64,000 bases of DNA from Thalassocella blandensis (GTDB taxonomy: Bacteria; Pseudomonadota; Gammaproteobacteria; Pseudomonadales; Cellvibrionaceae), in the NCBI GenBank assembly GCA_902141825.1, contig CABFPG010000002.1:186001-250000 (forward strand). Reading direction: 5' to 3'. Below, in pieces: positions 24,975-34,256 of this stretch. How positions within the stretch are numbered: position 1 is the stretch's first letter; each line of letters starts with the position of its first letter. The notes under the pieces are model-generated. The model did no database searches. It was not told the DNA's origin and saw only the letters and a program-made list of their open reading frames with translations. Position numbers and translations under genes: made by a program.

Positions 24975-25952
24975 CTATACAGCGGAATGTTCGGACCACT
25001 GTTTGAGAATTGCCTGATAGGGCTTGATAAAATGCTCTTCCGCAAATTTCCCCTGCTTAACAGCCAATTGGCTACGCTCTTCTCGGTCGTAAACAATTTG
25101 AGTTAACGAGTGGTCTGGATGCTTCAAATTTGGCTGGTAAAAACTTCCCGCCACGGCATTCGCGTTGTAAATCTCGGGGCGATAGATTTTCTGGAAGGTT
25201 TCCATCGTACTGATAGTCCCGATAAGCTCTATATTGGTGTAGTCACTAAGCAAGTCGCCAAAAAAGTAGAAGGCCAAGGGAGCAACACTGTTGGGCGGCA
25301 TAAAATAGCGCACCTCAAACCCCATTTTTTTAAAATACTGCTCCGTCAAAGACGTTTCATTCGGCAGATATTCAATACCTAAAACTGGGTGCTGGTTTTC
25401 TGTACGATGGTAGGTTTTGTTATCCGAAACACTCAGACAAACAACCGGTGGTTTTGCAAAGTTTTCTTTATAGGTCGGTGAATTCAGAAAATCTTTAAAT
25501 AGCTTACCATGGAGCTCACCAAAGTTTTCCGGAATACTAAATTCGGCTTGCCCTTGATTATGATCACGCAATAGCACACTAAAATCATAGTCTCGTACGT
25601 AAGAGGAGAAATTGTTACCGACTATCCCTTCAATGCGCGTATTTGTTTTGTGATCGAAAATGTTGGTTTTCAAAATCTCAATCGAAGGAAAATTTTGACC
25701 ATTTCCTTCTATATCAATATCAACAGAAATAATTTCCAACTCAACCGAGTAACGATCGCCCTTGGGGTTGTCCCAATAGGCCAAAGCATTAAACCGGCTA
25801 TCCACCATTCGTAAAGCGTTCCGCAAATTTTCCTGCCGACTCTCTCCTCGCGCCAGATTAGCAAAGTTGGTCGTGATCCGCGTACTGTCAGAAGGATGAT
25901 AATTTTCATCGAAACTAATGCGCTTAATCGTGTATGCAAAGCCTGTATTCAT
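24975..25952 (-). CDS. mesX: MesX (DUF1852), partner of MesD
   Basis: This 325-residue soluble protein is of the DUF1852 family, with typical stretches such as the start FAYTIKRISFDENYHPSDST, LRDHNQGQAEFSIPENFGELHGKLFK and YHRTENQHPVLGIEYLPNE. Genetic work on MesD-type methionine synthases showed that this partner is needed and that the reaction depends on oxygen; its chemistry is not well known. It lies upstream of mesD on the same strand, 134 bp apart, so the two are probably one transcription unit. The long leader upstream, shared with a MetR-like gene, holds dyads that could be regulator sites. Confidence 0.9.
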   Translation of the reverse strand: MNTGFAYTIKRISFDENYHPSDSTRITTNFANLARGESRQENLRNALRMVDSRFNALAYWDNPKGDRYSVELEIISVDIDIEGNGQNFPSIEILKTNIFDHKTNTRIEGIVGNNFSSYVRDYDFSVLLRDHNQGQAEFSIPENFGELHGKLFKDFLNSPTYKENFAKPPVVCLSVSDNKTYHRTENQHPVLGIEYLPNETSLTEQYFKKMGFEVRYFMPPNSVAPLAFYFFGDLLSDYTNIELIGTISTMETFQKIYRPEIYNANAVAGSFYQPNLKHPDHSLTQIVYDREERSQLAVKQGKFAEEHFIKPYQAILKQWSEHSAV

Positions 25953-26450
25953 TGTGATCTACAATCCTGTTTCTTTAGATAAACTCAAAATTTATTCCTG
26001 GCTCTATCTGTTGATGAAATCGCCGATCCACCGTCGTGACTGATAAACCCGTACACGAAGAGCCGAGAGCACTTTATACTTGGATAACCATATGAATAAA
26101 ATTGATTTTATCTCATGGGTTCATGACCATAATTCATGAATAAAGCTGTACACCTCAAAGCCAGAGTCACTCTAGCTGGTGGTTATTAATAAAAATTGTG
26201 AGTCCTCGGTGGGTTTGCACAGCGCACCAATGCGCTTACAACATCACTCAACACCTCACGAGGAGTGGAATGAGACAATAGCCGGAACCTTAAAAACCGA
26301 AGCTTAGCCAGCAGGATTTACCGACAGGAATTTTTAGAAAAGTGCGTTGAGCAGTCTTAAGACCACTCAGAAACCAGACGTTTCAGCAGCTTGCGTTGTC
26401 AGCGCCGCTATACAACGAAAATGAACGAAATGAATACAAGACACCCAATC
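25953..26450. promoter_or_regulatory. mesX leader with dyads
   Basis: No gene is seen in these 498 bp. ATAAAAT-TG-ATTTTAT (26096-26111) is an exact palindrome. TTCATGA (26120-26126) and TCATGAA (26134-26140) form an inverted repeat with a 7-nt spacer. The 9-mer ATGAATAAA occurs at 26092-26100 and 26136-26144, and again, inverted, in the promoter gap between metR and the reductase gene (27407-27415). I found no SAM riboswitch pattern. Confidence 0.5.
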
Positions 26451-27359
26451 TTACTGGGAGTCACTCACACCCGCGGGGTGTTCATAATCACGGGCTAAAT
26501 CGATAAATGCTTTGAGATATTCAATCCCTGCATCACCTTCTCGTGTTCCCAGGTATATCTGTTTTGCGATACCGTCTTTACCTAAACGCACCACGGATAT
26601 GGGGAGTTTTTTGGCATATTCTTCAGCCAACCATCGAGGCAAGGCGGCTACACCACGATCAGACGCTACCATTTGCAACATGATTTCAGTCGCCTCACTG
26701 GTTTTATGATGCTTAGGCACTACGGCAGCGGGATTGAGAAACTGGGTGTAAATATCCAACCGGTCCGTTGCAACGGGATATGTCAGCAATACTTGATCAC
26801 GCAGATCCTCTGCCAGCGCATATTGACGACCAGCCAACACATGATGTTTTGCCACAACCAGAACCTGCTCATAATCAAACACAGGACTAAAACAAAGTCC
26901 GCTTTTATAAAACGGGTCCGGCGTTACCAGTAAATCAATTTCATAATCTAATAGCGCACCAACACCACCGAATTGGAATTTCTGCTTCACATCCACATCC
27001 ACATCTGGCCAGGCGTCCAGGAACGGAGAAACCACCTTTAACAACCATTGATAGCATGGATGGCACTCCATTCCAATGCGCAAAGTACCGCGCTCGCCCT
27101 GGGCAATTTGCTTAAGTTTATCTTCGGCGTGTCGCAGCAGTGGAAGTACACGATTGGAAATATTGAGCAAATAGCGACCCGCTTGCGTCAGCCGCAAACT
27201 TCGCCCTTCACGCAGCCAGATTGGGGTGCCGAGGTTGTCTTCCAGTTTTCGCATGGTATGACTCAAGGCCGACTGGGTCACACAAAGCTCTTTCGCCGCA
27301 GCAGTGAGCGACCCGTGCTGTTCAACGGCCTGAACAACCCTCAAATGAATACGTTCAAT
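26451..27359 (-). CDS. metR: MetR-like LysR regulator
   Basis: This 302-residue LysR protein matches MetR along its length: helix-turn-helix GSLTAAAKELCVTQSALSHT, then RIGMECHPCYQWL, SPVFDYEQVLV, YPVATDRLDIYTQFL, and MVASDRGVAALPRW. MetR senses homocysteine and controls methionine synthase genes. I start it at ATG 27357-27359 (MIERIHLRV), the normal N-terminus; an upstream in-frame TTG adds six residues. It lies between mesX and a divergent flavin reductase gene, and probably controls both sides. It seems to replace the usual metE-metR arrangement. Confidence 0.88.
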   Translation of the reverse strand: MERIHLRVVQAVEQHGSLTAAAKELCVTQSALSHTMRKLEDNLGTPIWLREGRSLRLTQAGRYLLNISNRVLPLLRHAEDKLKQIAQGERGTLRIGMECHPCYQWLLKVVSPFLDAWPDVDVDVKQKFQFGGVGALLDYEIDLLVTPDPFYKSGLCFSPVFDYEQVLVVAKHHVLAGRQYALAEDLRDQVLLTYPVATDRLDIYTQFLNPAAVVPKHHKTSEATEIMLQMVASDRGVAALPRWLAEEYAKKLPISVVRLGKDGIAKQIYLGTREGDAGIEYLKAFIDLARDYEHPAGVSDSQ

Positions 27360-27478
27360 CATAATATCTATGAGCAAAATTAATTGATGCGTGAAAATAT
27401 ACCATTTTTATTCATTTTAGAAGTGTTTTAAGCTTATCGTCTCCTAGCGTTCCACTTTAAACAAAGAGCAACCCCCAA

Positions 27479-28366
27479 ATGAGTGCCGATATAACGACAC
27501 AAACGAAAAGTACTATCACCGAGGCTACGCAAGCCCTTGTGAATCATCCTTGCCGCGTGCTGGGTGTGAATCCAATATCTGCTGGTACTTTTGAAGTTGA
27601 ACTGCAATCACCTGCCGGTACAATACTCAATTACCATGCAGGCCAATATTTGCAACTTGATGTTGATGTAAACAGCGACGGCCAATTTCAATCCTTATTT
27701 TATTCCATTGCGAACGGCTTTAACCCGGACCAACCGCGTCGATTACAGCTTTACATTCAAAACACCAGCGAGTTCGCCGATAAGATTTTGAAGTATCTTT
27801 CTCGACTCTGCGAACACAAGGCCGATGTAAAAGTCACCATGCCGATGGGGCAGGCATTTTTGCAAACCGATCTCGAATTAGCACACATATTAGCGGCCTC
27901 AGGTTCGGGAATTTCTCAGATTAAATGCTTAACGGAAGAGATCCTTAAACGCCGGCCCAATGCGGATGTCAGTATTTACTGGTCGAATAAAAACATCGAT
28001 GATTTTTATCTGCTCAGCGAATTCCAGGCCTGGGCCAGTCAGCATCAACACCTTAAGTTCACTCCAATCTTAGCTAAGGCCAACCTAGCTTCGACCAAAT
28101 TAGCTACGACCAATGCAAACTGGACTGGTCGCACAGGCTATATTTATGAAGTGATTGAAGAGGACTGCAAACAACTAAGAAATGAAGATCTGAACTCTAC
28201 ATCACAAGACCCTAAACCTTCAAAACAGGAATACTTAAGCAGCACCCAGGTTTATTTATGTGGCTCGCCACAAATGGTGTATGGCACTATCGACAAGTTA
28301 GCATCTATTGGCCTGAAAGAAGAAAACTGCTATTCCGATGTATTTGAGTATGCTCCTAGAGATTAA
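27479..28366 (+). CDS. Flavin/ferredoxin reductase-like oxidoreductase (Fre/LuxG type)
   Basis: This 295-residue protein has an FAD-binding beta-barrel domain (about 22-125; YHAGQYLQLDV, LFYSIAN at 73-79) and an NAD(P)H-binding domain (about 130-290; ILAASGSGISQIK, VYLCGSPQMVY). The usual Arg of the RxYS flavin motif is replaced (LFYS), a mild oddity. There is no 2Fe-2S domain. Such proteins supply reduced flavin or electrons to partner oxygenases. It is divergent from metR and next to mesX, whose reaction needs oxygen, so it could be the electron source for MesX; this is inference. A segment of about 200-245 (AKANLASTKLATTNAN; DLNSTSQDPKPSKQ) is a low-complexity insertion. Confidence 0.85.
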   Translation: MSADITTQTKSTITEATQALVNHPCRVLGVNPISAGTFEVELQSPAGTILNYHAGQYLQLDVDVNSDGQFQSLFYSIANGFNPDQPRRLQLYIQNTSEFADKILKYLSRLCEHKADVKVTMPMGQAFLQTDLELAHILAASGSGISQIKCLTEEILKRRPNADVSIYWSNKNIDDFYLLSEFQAWASQHQHLKFTPILAKANLASTKLATTNANWTGRTGYIYEVIEEDCKQLRNEDLNSTSQDPKPSKQEYLSSTQVYLCGSPQMVYGTIDKLASIGLKEENCYSDVFEYAPRD

Positions 28367-28434
28367 AGGCGGCCTCGCAGTGCAACAGTTTTATCCGGTT
28401 ACACCGCGAAAACCAGCAAATTAATCTCGCCGTT

Positions 28435-31400
28435 TTATTGTCGGAGTTGCCATTCCAAAATTGGCAGAGGCTTATCGGGTGTTCGTTTTACCACTGGCAC
28501 GGACACACCATGAATAGATTCAAACCACTGAGCAGGAATAACGCCGTGGGCATAAGCAGGCTGATTCCAACGAGAATACGGTTGTCCCGGTTGCGTGCGT
28601 GGGTCCAGCTCTACCGGAATGCCATTATTCACCAACGCGGCGACTGCCAGGCCTCTTGGTCGCAACGGATCATTCGCTGCACTTTCATGACAACTCAAAC
28701 AAAAGGCGTTTTGTGTTGTGTCAGGTCTTGGTACTCCCGCGATCAATTTCGAATTACCGGTGAGGTCTTCCAAAATACGCGAGCGAAGAGAGATTTCCCC
28801 TTGGGGAAGCGGTATGCGAACGGCAAGATCTTGACTGTAGTCCGTAACGCAGCGAAGACGTCGATCATCGGCTATTTCTAAACCCGCAATACGCGCGCGG
28901 TTGCGCACTGCCGGACTGCGTTCTGAGCTGGCAAACAATGGAGATACATTTCCAATACTGGCCATGGTGCCACGTGCATAATTACACAATAACTCAATAG
29001 ACGCTGGCCCTTCCAGCTGCGACACTTCACCTGCGGTGACCAGGCGCAATTCATCAAACCACCCTCTCACACCTTTAAAACCCGCACCTTGTCCGCCCAG
29101 CACTACACGAGCACCAGCCGTCAGAGTAACCGGTTCAGTCATTTTTTTACGTCCAACCGGATCACCATCAACAAATGCCGTCACTAATCCGTTTTTGCCA
29201 AACAAAATCCCGATGTGATGCCAGCCGTTTTTACGCCAGGGATGATCTTGAGCAACTGGAAAACTGACAATTTCATTTTCGCCACCCGGCAATACACGCG
29301 TGACCGAAATTCCACCTGGATGCACAAGCGTATACACTTCACCACTTTCGTTACTTGCTCCATTGTCAGCTTCCAGAGTAAAGAGCCTGCGCCCACCTTT
29401 TAAGGGGGAGCGTGAATCAAAAAAGGTACTCACATAAAAAGATCGCTGAGGCATTCCCTGAGCTTTTGGAAATTCAAAGGACACATTGGCGTTGCCTTCC
29501 AACCAAAGCCCACGCCCTTCAATGCCGCCCTGCGCCACAGGCTCAACTCGACCTTCTCCAGATAATTTACCCGGTAACGCTACAGGATAAATCGGACTTG
29601 TCGCAGCATTTTGAAATGCAATCTTTGCCGGGTCATGAACAAACGCACCATTAGACTTTTGAAAACCGTCCTGATATTTCCCACCGCGAGTCCCCATACG
29701 CATTTCGGATGACTGCAATTGTCTTGGCATTTTCCAAGCCGCATTCATCGGAGCGAAAAGCAGCACATGCGGATCTAACATATCGTCGAAAGCTAATTCC
29801 GATAATGCATCCCCGCGTGACATCGTCCAAACCACATCACGCGGTGTCACCGCTCGCATCCCCGTATGCATGGCATATGTATTTTCAAGGGATTCTATGT
29901 GCTGTGTATTGCCGCGCGTACCCGGCGTTGGGAAAGCTCGCGTATTGGAATTACCATCCACTCTTACATTTACCGGAGTTCCTTTGGCACTGCGATAAAG
30001 TTCGAATTGCCGCGTGTCTCCGGCATCAATACCGTAATCTTCATTATTGAAGATACCATCCAGCATAACAATTTTGCCGTGCGTCCAACTGCCTGCCACG
30101 GCAAAACCTCGGGGCGAGCGGCTTGTGGGACGACCAAGTTTGGGATGTTCGATGGACATAGGATAGCGTGTGGCAATATTTGAGGTGCTCGGCCCATCAA
30201 CAACACCAGCAGGCACCACGGTGGAAAAAATAACGTTGTTGCCTCGACGATCGATCCAGGGATACGAACCGCGCACCAGGTCACCTTCCTCAAACACTTT
30301 GCCATAAGCATCACGCAAAGGATAAGCGGAAAACCCGTATTTCTTTAAGCGATCATCATAATGCGCTGCCGACCAGGGTTTCATATTAGGATACGCCCCA
30401 TTCGGATTCGTTTTAAACCAGGCACGCACGTCACAAGGTTCGTCGCTATAAGCGTAACTCAAGCTGTAGCGTCCCTCGTGAATTGTTTGATCATTTTTAA
30501 CAAAGGAATACGTCAGCCCAACTCCGTTGTCTATTGGATATCCCCCTAAAAGACGAAATACGATCAGACGACCATCTGCAGTGACAATGGGCTCCACCGT
30601 TGTTGCAGGAAACGAACGGGATGCAACCCAATCACCAGTTGCCTTGGCAGAAACGACTTTTGCATTTTTGGTTTTGGGGTCCTGCACGCGAACAGTCACC
30701 GGCACTGCTGCCATTCGCGAACATTGTGGCCAACCATTCGGGCATTTTGCCCCCTCTAATTTCCATGGCTCCACCAGCGTTAAATCATAACAATCATCTT
30801 GTCCACACACTCTCGGCGCTTGATCAAGACCACAAAAAAAGCGACCTGGCGAAGAGGATCGGCCAATGACACCAGGCGGGATTTTCGCGCTGGAAAGGTT
30901 AATTGGACGTGTTTCGGAAAAAGCATTTTTATACAAGGACAAACTACGTCGTACCAGTGGTACGCCATTTAAGTCATCCAGCAAAGAAGCTGCAACACCT
31001 GCACTGCCAGCAGGCAATGCCAGACGACCATCGGTACTGGTCCGAAATGCCGGTAATGATGGTTGAACGACTTTACCACGACAATCATTAGAACACGCGT
31101 TTGATGCCTTGGCATTTATGGGGCAATCGGCAAGACATTGCGGATTCGCCAACTCCGACTGTCGAAGAATTCGCTCAATGCGTGGGGGCTCCGGCACCAC
31201 CGTTGTTGGGGCATTTTGATATGTGGCTCGGCCAGTTGGTAATTCTTTACGATTTGCTGCACACAATTTCTCTGCACACATGCTGGGGCCCGTTCCATCT
31301 TCCAATGCTGCATCCAATGTCGCGCCTACGGAACTGATTGGTGCAGCGGCTATCTCAGGTGCACTCTCAACACTATCATCCTCTTTTTCAAAACCACTTT

Positions 31401-31647
31401 TTGACTTAGCAGATGCAGCATTTTCTATATTTTCAGCGGAAGCTGCTGAAATATTTTCAGATGAGCCACCGCAACCGGAAAGGCTAAATACAAACATCGC
31501 CAATGCGATGTATTTAGTAATTGAATATTTGACAAACTTAAGCAACGTAAATTTACCGACTTCATTTACTTTAGAGGAAGACAACCCCTGAGGAGAAGGA
31601 TTGAGATATTGAATTGAGCTAGTTTGGTGTCTGTTTTTTCGAGTCAT
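28435..31647 (-). CDS. Large lipoprotein with LamG-like domain and one haem c motif
   Basis: This protein of up to 1070 residues has a lipoprotein signal: IALAMFVFSLSGCGGS with lipobox Cys at 59. The 44 residues before the hydrophobic core are too long for a normal signal, so a downstream start such as TTG 31545 is likely. A Ser/Ala/Glu-rich stretch and a cysteine-rich part (about 118-190) follow. A long region of about 200-660 I do not recognise contains GLTYSFVKNDQTIHEGRYSL and several beta-rich stretches. Residues about 690-850 look like a LamG/concanavalin A-like domain (GRGLWLEGNANVSFEFP, WHHIGILFG, VVLGGQGAGFKGVRGWFDELRL). Near the end, CLSCH (983-987) is a covalent haem-binding motif. 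It is probably on the outer membrane or cell surface. It stands alone between a reductase and a LysR gene. Function unknown; electron transfer linked to a polymer-binding domain is one option. Confidence 0.75.
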   Translation of the reverse strand: MTRKNRHQTSSIQYLNPSPQGLSSSKVNEVGKFTLLKFVKYSITKYIALAMFVFSLSGCGGSSENISAASAENIENAASAKSKSGFEKEDDSVESAPEIAAAPISSVGATLDAALEDGTGPSMCAEKLCAANRKELPTGRATYQNAPTTVVPEPPRIERILRQSELANPQCLADCPINAKASNACSNDCRGKVVQPSLPAFRTSTDGRLALPAGSAGVAASLLDDLNGVPLVRRSLSLYKNAFSETRPINLSSAKIPPGVIGRSSSPGRFFCGLDQAPRVCGQDDCYDLTLVEPWKLEGAKCPNGWPQCSRMAAVPVTVRVQDPKTKNAKVVSAKATGDWVASRSFPATTVEPIVTADGRLIVFRLLGGYPIDNGVGLTYSFVKNDQTIHEGRYSLSYAYSDEPCDVRAWFKTNPNGAYPNMKPWSAAHYDDRLKKYGFSAYPLRDAYGKVFEEGDLVRGSYPWIDRRGNNVIFSTVVPAGVVDGPSTSNIATRYPMSIEHPKLGRPTSRSPRGFAVAGSWTHGKIVMLDGIFNNEDYGIDAGDTRQFELYRSAKGTPVNVRVDGNSNTRAFPTPGTRGNTQHIESLENTYAMHTGMRAVTPRDVVWTMSRGDALSELAFDDMLDPHVLLFAPMNAAWKMPRQLQSSEMRMGTRGGKYQDGFQKSNGAFVHDPAKIAFQNAATSPIYPVALPGKLSGEGRVEPVAQGGIEGRGLWLEGNANVSFEFPKAQGMPQRSFYVSTFFDSRSPLKGGRRLFTLEADNGASNESGEVYTLVHPGGISVTRVLPGGENEIVSFPVAQDHPWRKNGWHHIGILFGKNGLVTAFVDGDPVGRKKMTEPVTLTAGARVVLGGQGAGFKGVRGWFDELRLVTAGEVSQLEGPASIELLCNYARGTMASIGNVSPLFASSERSPAVRNRARIAGLEIADDRRLRCVTDYSQDLAVRIPLPQGEISLRSRILEDLTGNSKLIAGVPRPDTTQNAFCLSCHESAANDPLRPRGLAVAALVNNGIPVELDPRTQPGQPYSRWNQPAYAHGVIPAQWFESIHGVSVPVVKRTPDKPLPILEWQLRQ

Positions 31648-31975
31648 TGTTATTTTACCCGGCTGTTAAACCAGTTATTTATCATTAAAGTTGATTTTAT
31701 TAAAGGTGTTGGGCCGATTGATACCGCCAGACATTCAAGTTCCATTTTCCTGCAGCGAAATTTTTCCTTCCAACGCTAATCGACTGAGTCAATGAGAAAA
31801 GGCTTTTTTGTTAACAATTTGGGATGTGCTTCACCTTTCATCGTCAAAAATATCACTGGATAAGCGGCGATATTTTATCGATCGAGCAAATCGATAAAAA
31901 CATCACTATCTGCTCAGACAATTATTGACAGTGAGCTTAAACAGTCATTACCATTTTGTGAAATGAATAGATCGA
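31648..31975. promoter_or_regulatory. Divergent promoter region of the lipoprotein and LysR genes
   Basis: These 328 bp hold no gene. TTTTATCGAT (31873-31882) and ATCGATAAAA (31890-31899) form an exact 10-bp dyad with a 7-nt spacer, about 77 nt before the LysR start. It is a good candidate operator for that regulator and possibly for the lipoprotein gene. Confidence 0.6.
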
Positions 31976-32905
31976 ATGTTTCCAATTGAAAATATGAATA
32001 TTACGGGCAAGGACTTAAATTTATTGCATTTGTTCTGCGTGTTAAATGAAGAGCGCAATTTATCGAATGCAGCCAAACGATTAGCGTTAAGCCAACCCGC
32101 AATCAGCCACAAGCTCAACAAATTACGAAAAGAGTTTGACGATCAATTATTTGTGAGAGCTTCACGCGGTTTATCACTCACACCTTTAGCAGAAAAGCTC
32201 TCCCCGCAAATCACAGAACTGGTGAAATCGTTAGAACAGTTTTATTGTCAGATTGATGACGCATGTTTTCTTGACAACGAAGATACCGTCAACATCTACA
32301 CCACTGATTACACCGAACTTTTACTGATGCCAAAACTATTGACCATAGTTGCTGAAAAGGCACCGAACCTAAAACTGGTGTGTCATCACACTCAAGGAAA
32401 ACTACCAAAATCAGAATTGGAGTCCGGGCAATGTGATATTGCCATTGCCGGATTTTACAAGGAATTACCAGAATCCTATTACCAGCAGCATGTACGCAAA
32501 GAAAGATTTGTTGTACTGGCAAATTCACGCAATCCATTAGTCCAGGGCGATATGACCCTGGAAGCCTTTTTACATTCCCGGCATATATTAACCACGCTTA
32601 CCGGCGATTTAGATGGCATAGTGGATAAGGAATTAAAAAAGATGCAGTGCAAACGTAAAGTTGTTGCAGGACTTTCAAGCTTTCTTACGCCCCCGCTCAT
32701 TGTAGAAGCGTCTGACCATATTTTAGTGTGCCTGGAATCCATTGCGAACACATCGCTAGCGCGCAACTATGACCTGGTGAAACACGAATGCCCTATTACC
32801 CTACCCGAGGTAAATATTACGCAAATTTGGCATAGCCGCACTCATCAGGACCCAATGAGAAGATGGCTGCGTGAGGAAATAAAAGCGCTTTTAGGACAGC
32901 CTTAA
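31976..32905 (+). CDS. LysR-type regulator, NodD/LeuO-like branch
   Basis: This 309-residue protein has a helix-turn-helix at about 12-70 (LLHLFCVLNEERNLSNAAKRLALSQPAISHKLNKLR) and an effector-binding domain after residue 95. The pattern DLNLLHLFCVL...LFVRASRGLSLTP puts it in the NodD/SyrM/LeuO-like branch. In-frame ATGs at 31976 and 31994 are both possible starts. It is divergent from the large lipoprotein gene, with a perfect dyad between them, so control of that gene is likely. Effector not known. Confidence 0.92.
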   Translation: MFPIENMNITGKDLNLLHLFCVLNEERNLSNAAKRLALSQPAISHKLNKLRKEFDDQLFVRASRGLSLTPLAEKLSPQITELVKSLEQFYCQIDDACFLDNEDTVNIYTTDYTELLLMPKLLTIVAEKAPNLKLVCHHTQGKLPKSELESGQCDIAIAGFYKELPESYYQQHVRKERFVVLANSRNPLVQGDMTLEAFLHSRHILTTLTGDLDGIVDKELKKMQCKRKVVAGLSSFLTPPLIVEASDHILVCLESIANTSLARNYDLVKHECPITLPEVNITQIWHSRTHQDPMRRWLREEIKALLGQP

Positions 32906-33000
32906 AAAAACAGACCTAAAAACGAGCCCTTAAAAGACAGCACTTCAAAAAACAACACTTTAAAAACAGCACTTTAAAAAAAGCAACACAACCTTAAAAT
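32906..33000. repeat. A-rich degenerate repeats after the LysR gene
   Basis: The sequence repeats variants of 'CAGCACTTTAAAAA' (for example near 32940, 32957 and 32970) in a strongly A-rich tract. It looks like slippage-type tandem repeat. No gene or clear terminator hairpin is seen. Confidence 0.5.
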
Positions 33001-33164
33001 TTCCAAGCCGTACGCGGGCATATCTCTGGGCTAACACCACTTAAAGTAATCAATAAAAAACTGATTTAGCCGCATGACAAACAAGATAAAATTTAACGTT
33101 TCAAATTATTGCTATTACACATTGCCATCAAACTGATGCACGCATTGTGATTACATCAATCATG

Positions 33165-34049
33165 TTAAATCTCTAATCCACTTTCTACCGATTCAACCAA
33201 GCGGGATAGCACCGGATTTAAGCTGTCTTGTCGCCATATCATCACGTATTCTACCGACGGTGCATTTTGTAAAGGGCGGAACGCCACGCCGGGAAATTGC
33301 ACCTTGGTTAATATCTCAGGGATGAGCGCAAGCCCCAGCCCTTCTGCAACCAGATTAATAATTGATTGCTGGAGCTGAGTTTCCAGAATTACCTTGGGTT
33401 CAAAACCATATTGGTGAGCATAGCTTTGTAGTGCGCCCCGCAATTCTGGTGCAACATTGTGTGGCGTTGCGATAAACGGTTCTAGCGCAACATCGTCACC
33501 AGACAACTTCGATTTTTGAGTTAATGGATGATCCAGCGGTAAGGCCAGGCATAATGCAGATTCGCAAAGTTTGATTAATCCCACACCTTGAATCTGCTGG
33601 GGATGCAACATGACGGCCGCATCAAATTCACCAGCCTGGACACGCTTCATCAACTCTGAAGGAATAACCTCCTGAAGATGCAAGGCCACGTCTGGATACG
33701 CCGTCATAAATTTTTTGGTAAGTTTGGGAATAATGCTGTAAGCCGCATGCATCATAAAGCCAATGGACAATTTGCCGGCTTTTCCCTGTGCCACATCTCG
33801 AACATTTTGGCAGGCCTGCGACAAAGAAGATAACAGGTGCTGCGCATCTTTATAAAAGCATTCACCCGCTGGCGTTAGTGATACACCTTTCGGGTGACGT
33901 ACAAAAAGGGATGCTCCCAATGCCTCTTCCAGCAAATGAATCTGACGGCTGAGCGGTGGCTGAGTCATGTTCAGCACCTCGGCAGCGCGCCCCACATGCT
34001 GAAGTTCGGCTACGGTAACGAAGTATTGGAGTTGTTTAATATCTATCAC
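33165..34049 (-). CDS. LysR-type regulator, CatM/BenM-like branch
   Basis: This 294-residue protein has a typical winged helix-turn-helix (QLQYFVTVAELQHVGRAAEVLNMTQPPLSRQIHLLEEALG, about 5-44) and a periplasmic-binding-type effector domain with GKLSIGFMMHAAYSIIPKL and LVAEGLGLALIPEI. The QPPLSRQI...LFVRHPKGVSLTPAG pattern is that of CatM/BenM/CbbR-like regulators, often involved in catabolism of small organic acids. It is divergent from the AEC transporter gene and is its likely regulator. No strong dyad was found in the 207-bp gap. Effector unknown. Confidence 0.93.
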   Translation of the reverse strand: MIDIKQLQYFVTVAELQHVGRAAEVLNMTQPPLSRQIHLLEEALGASLFVRHPKGVSLTPAGECFYKDAQHLLSSLSQACQNVRDVAQGKAGKLSIGFMMHAAYSIIPKLTKKFMTAYPDVALHLQEVIPSELMKRVQAGEFDAAVMLHPQQIQGVGLIKLCESALCLALPLDHPLTQKSKLSGDDVALEPFIATPHNVAPELRGALQSYAHQYGFEPKVILETQLQQSIINLVAEGLGLALIPEILTKVQFPGVAFRPLQNAPSVEYVMIWRQDSLNPVLSRLVESVESGLEI

Positions 34050-34256
34050 GATACAAAAAAGGTATTAAGGATGACAAATTTCTATATTAGATTAAATGAC
34101 GCTGTCAGGGTAGCATTTCTTCCTCTCACAACGGGTCAACGGCAGGCAGCCCTTGAACATTGACAAAAATGACAACCGTTAGCTCCCTGGCGAACAGCCC
34201 GTTTTCGTCGCTTAACGAGTTTCCCACTGAAAAAGTAGTAAAAATAGAAGCCACCA

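Noticed and set aside
25953-26450. Possible SAM or other riboswitch before mesX
   Set aside because: I looked for conserved SAM, SAH and cobalamin aptamer cores and found none; only short dyads are present.
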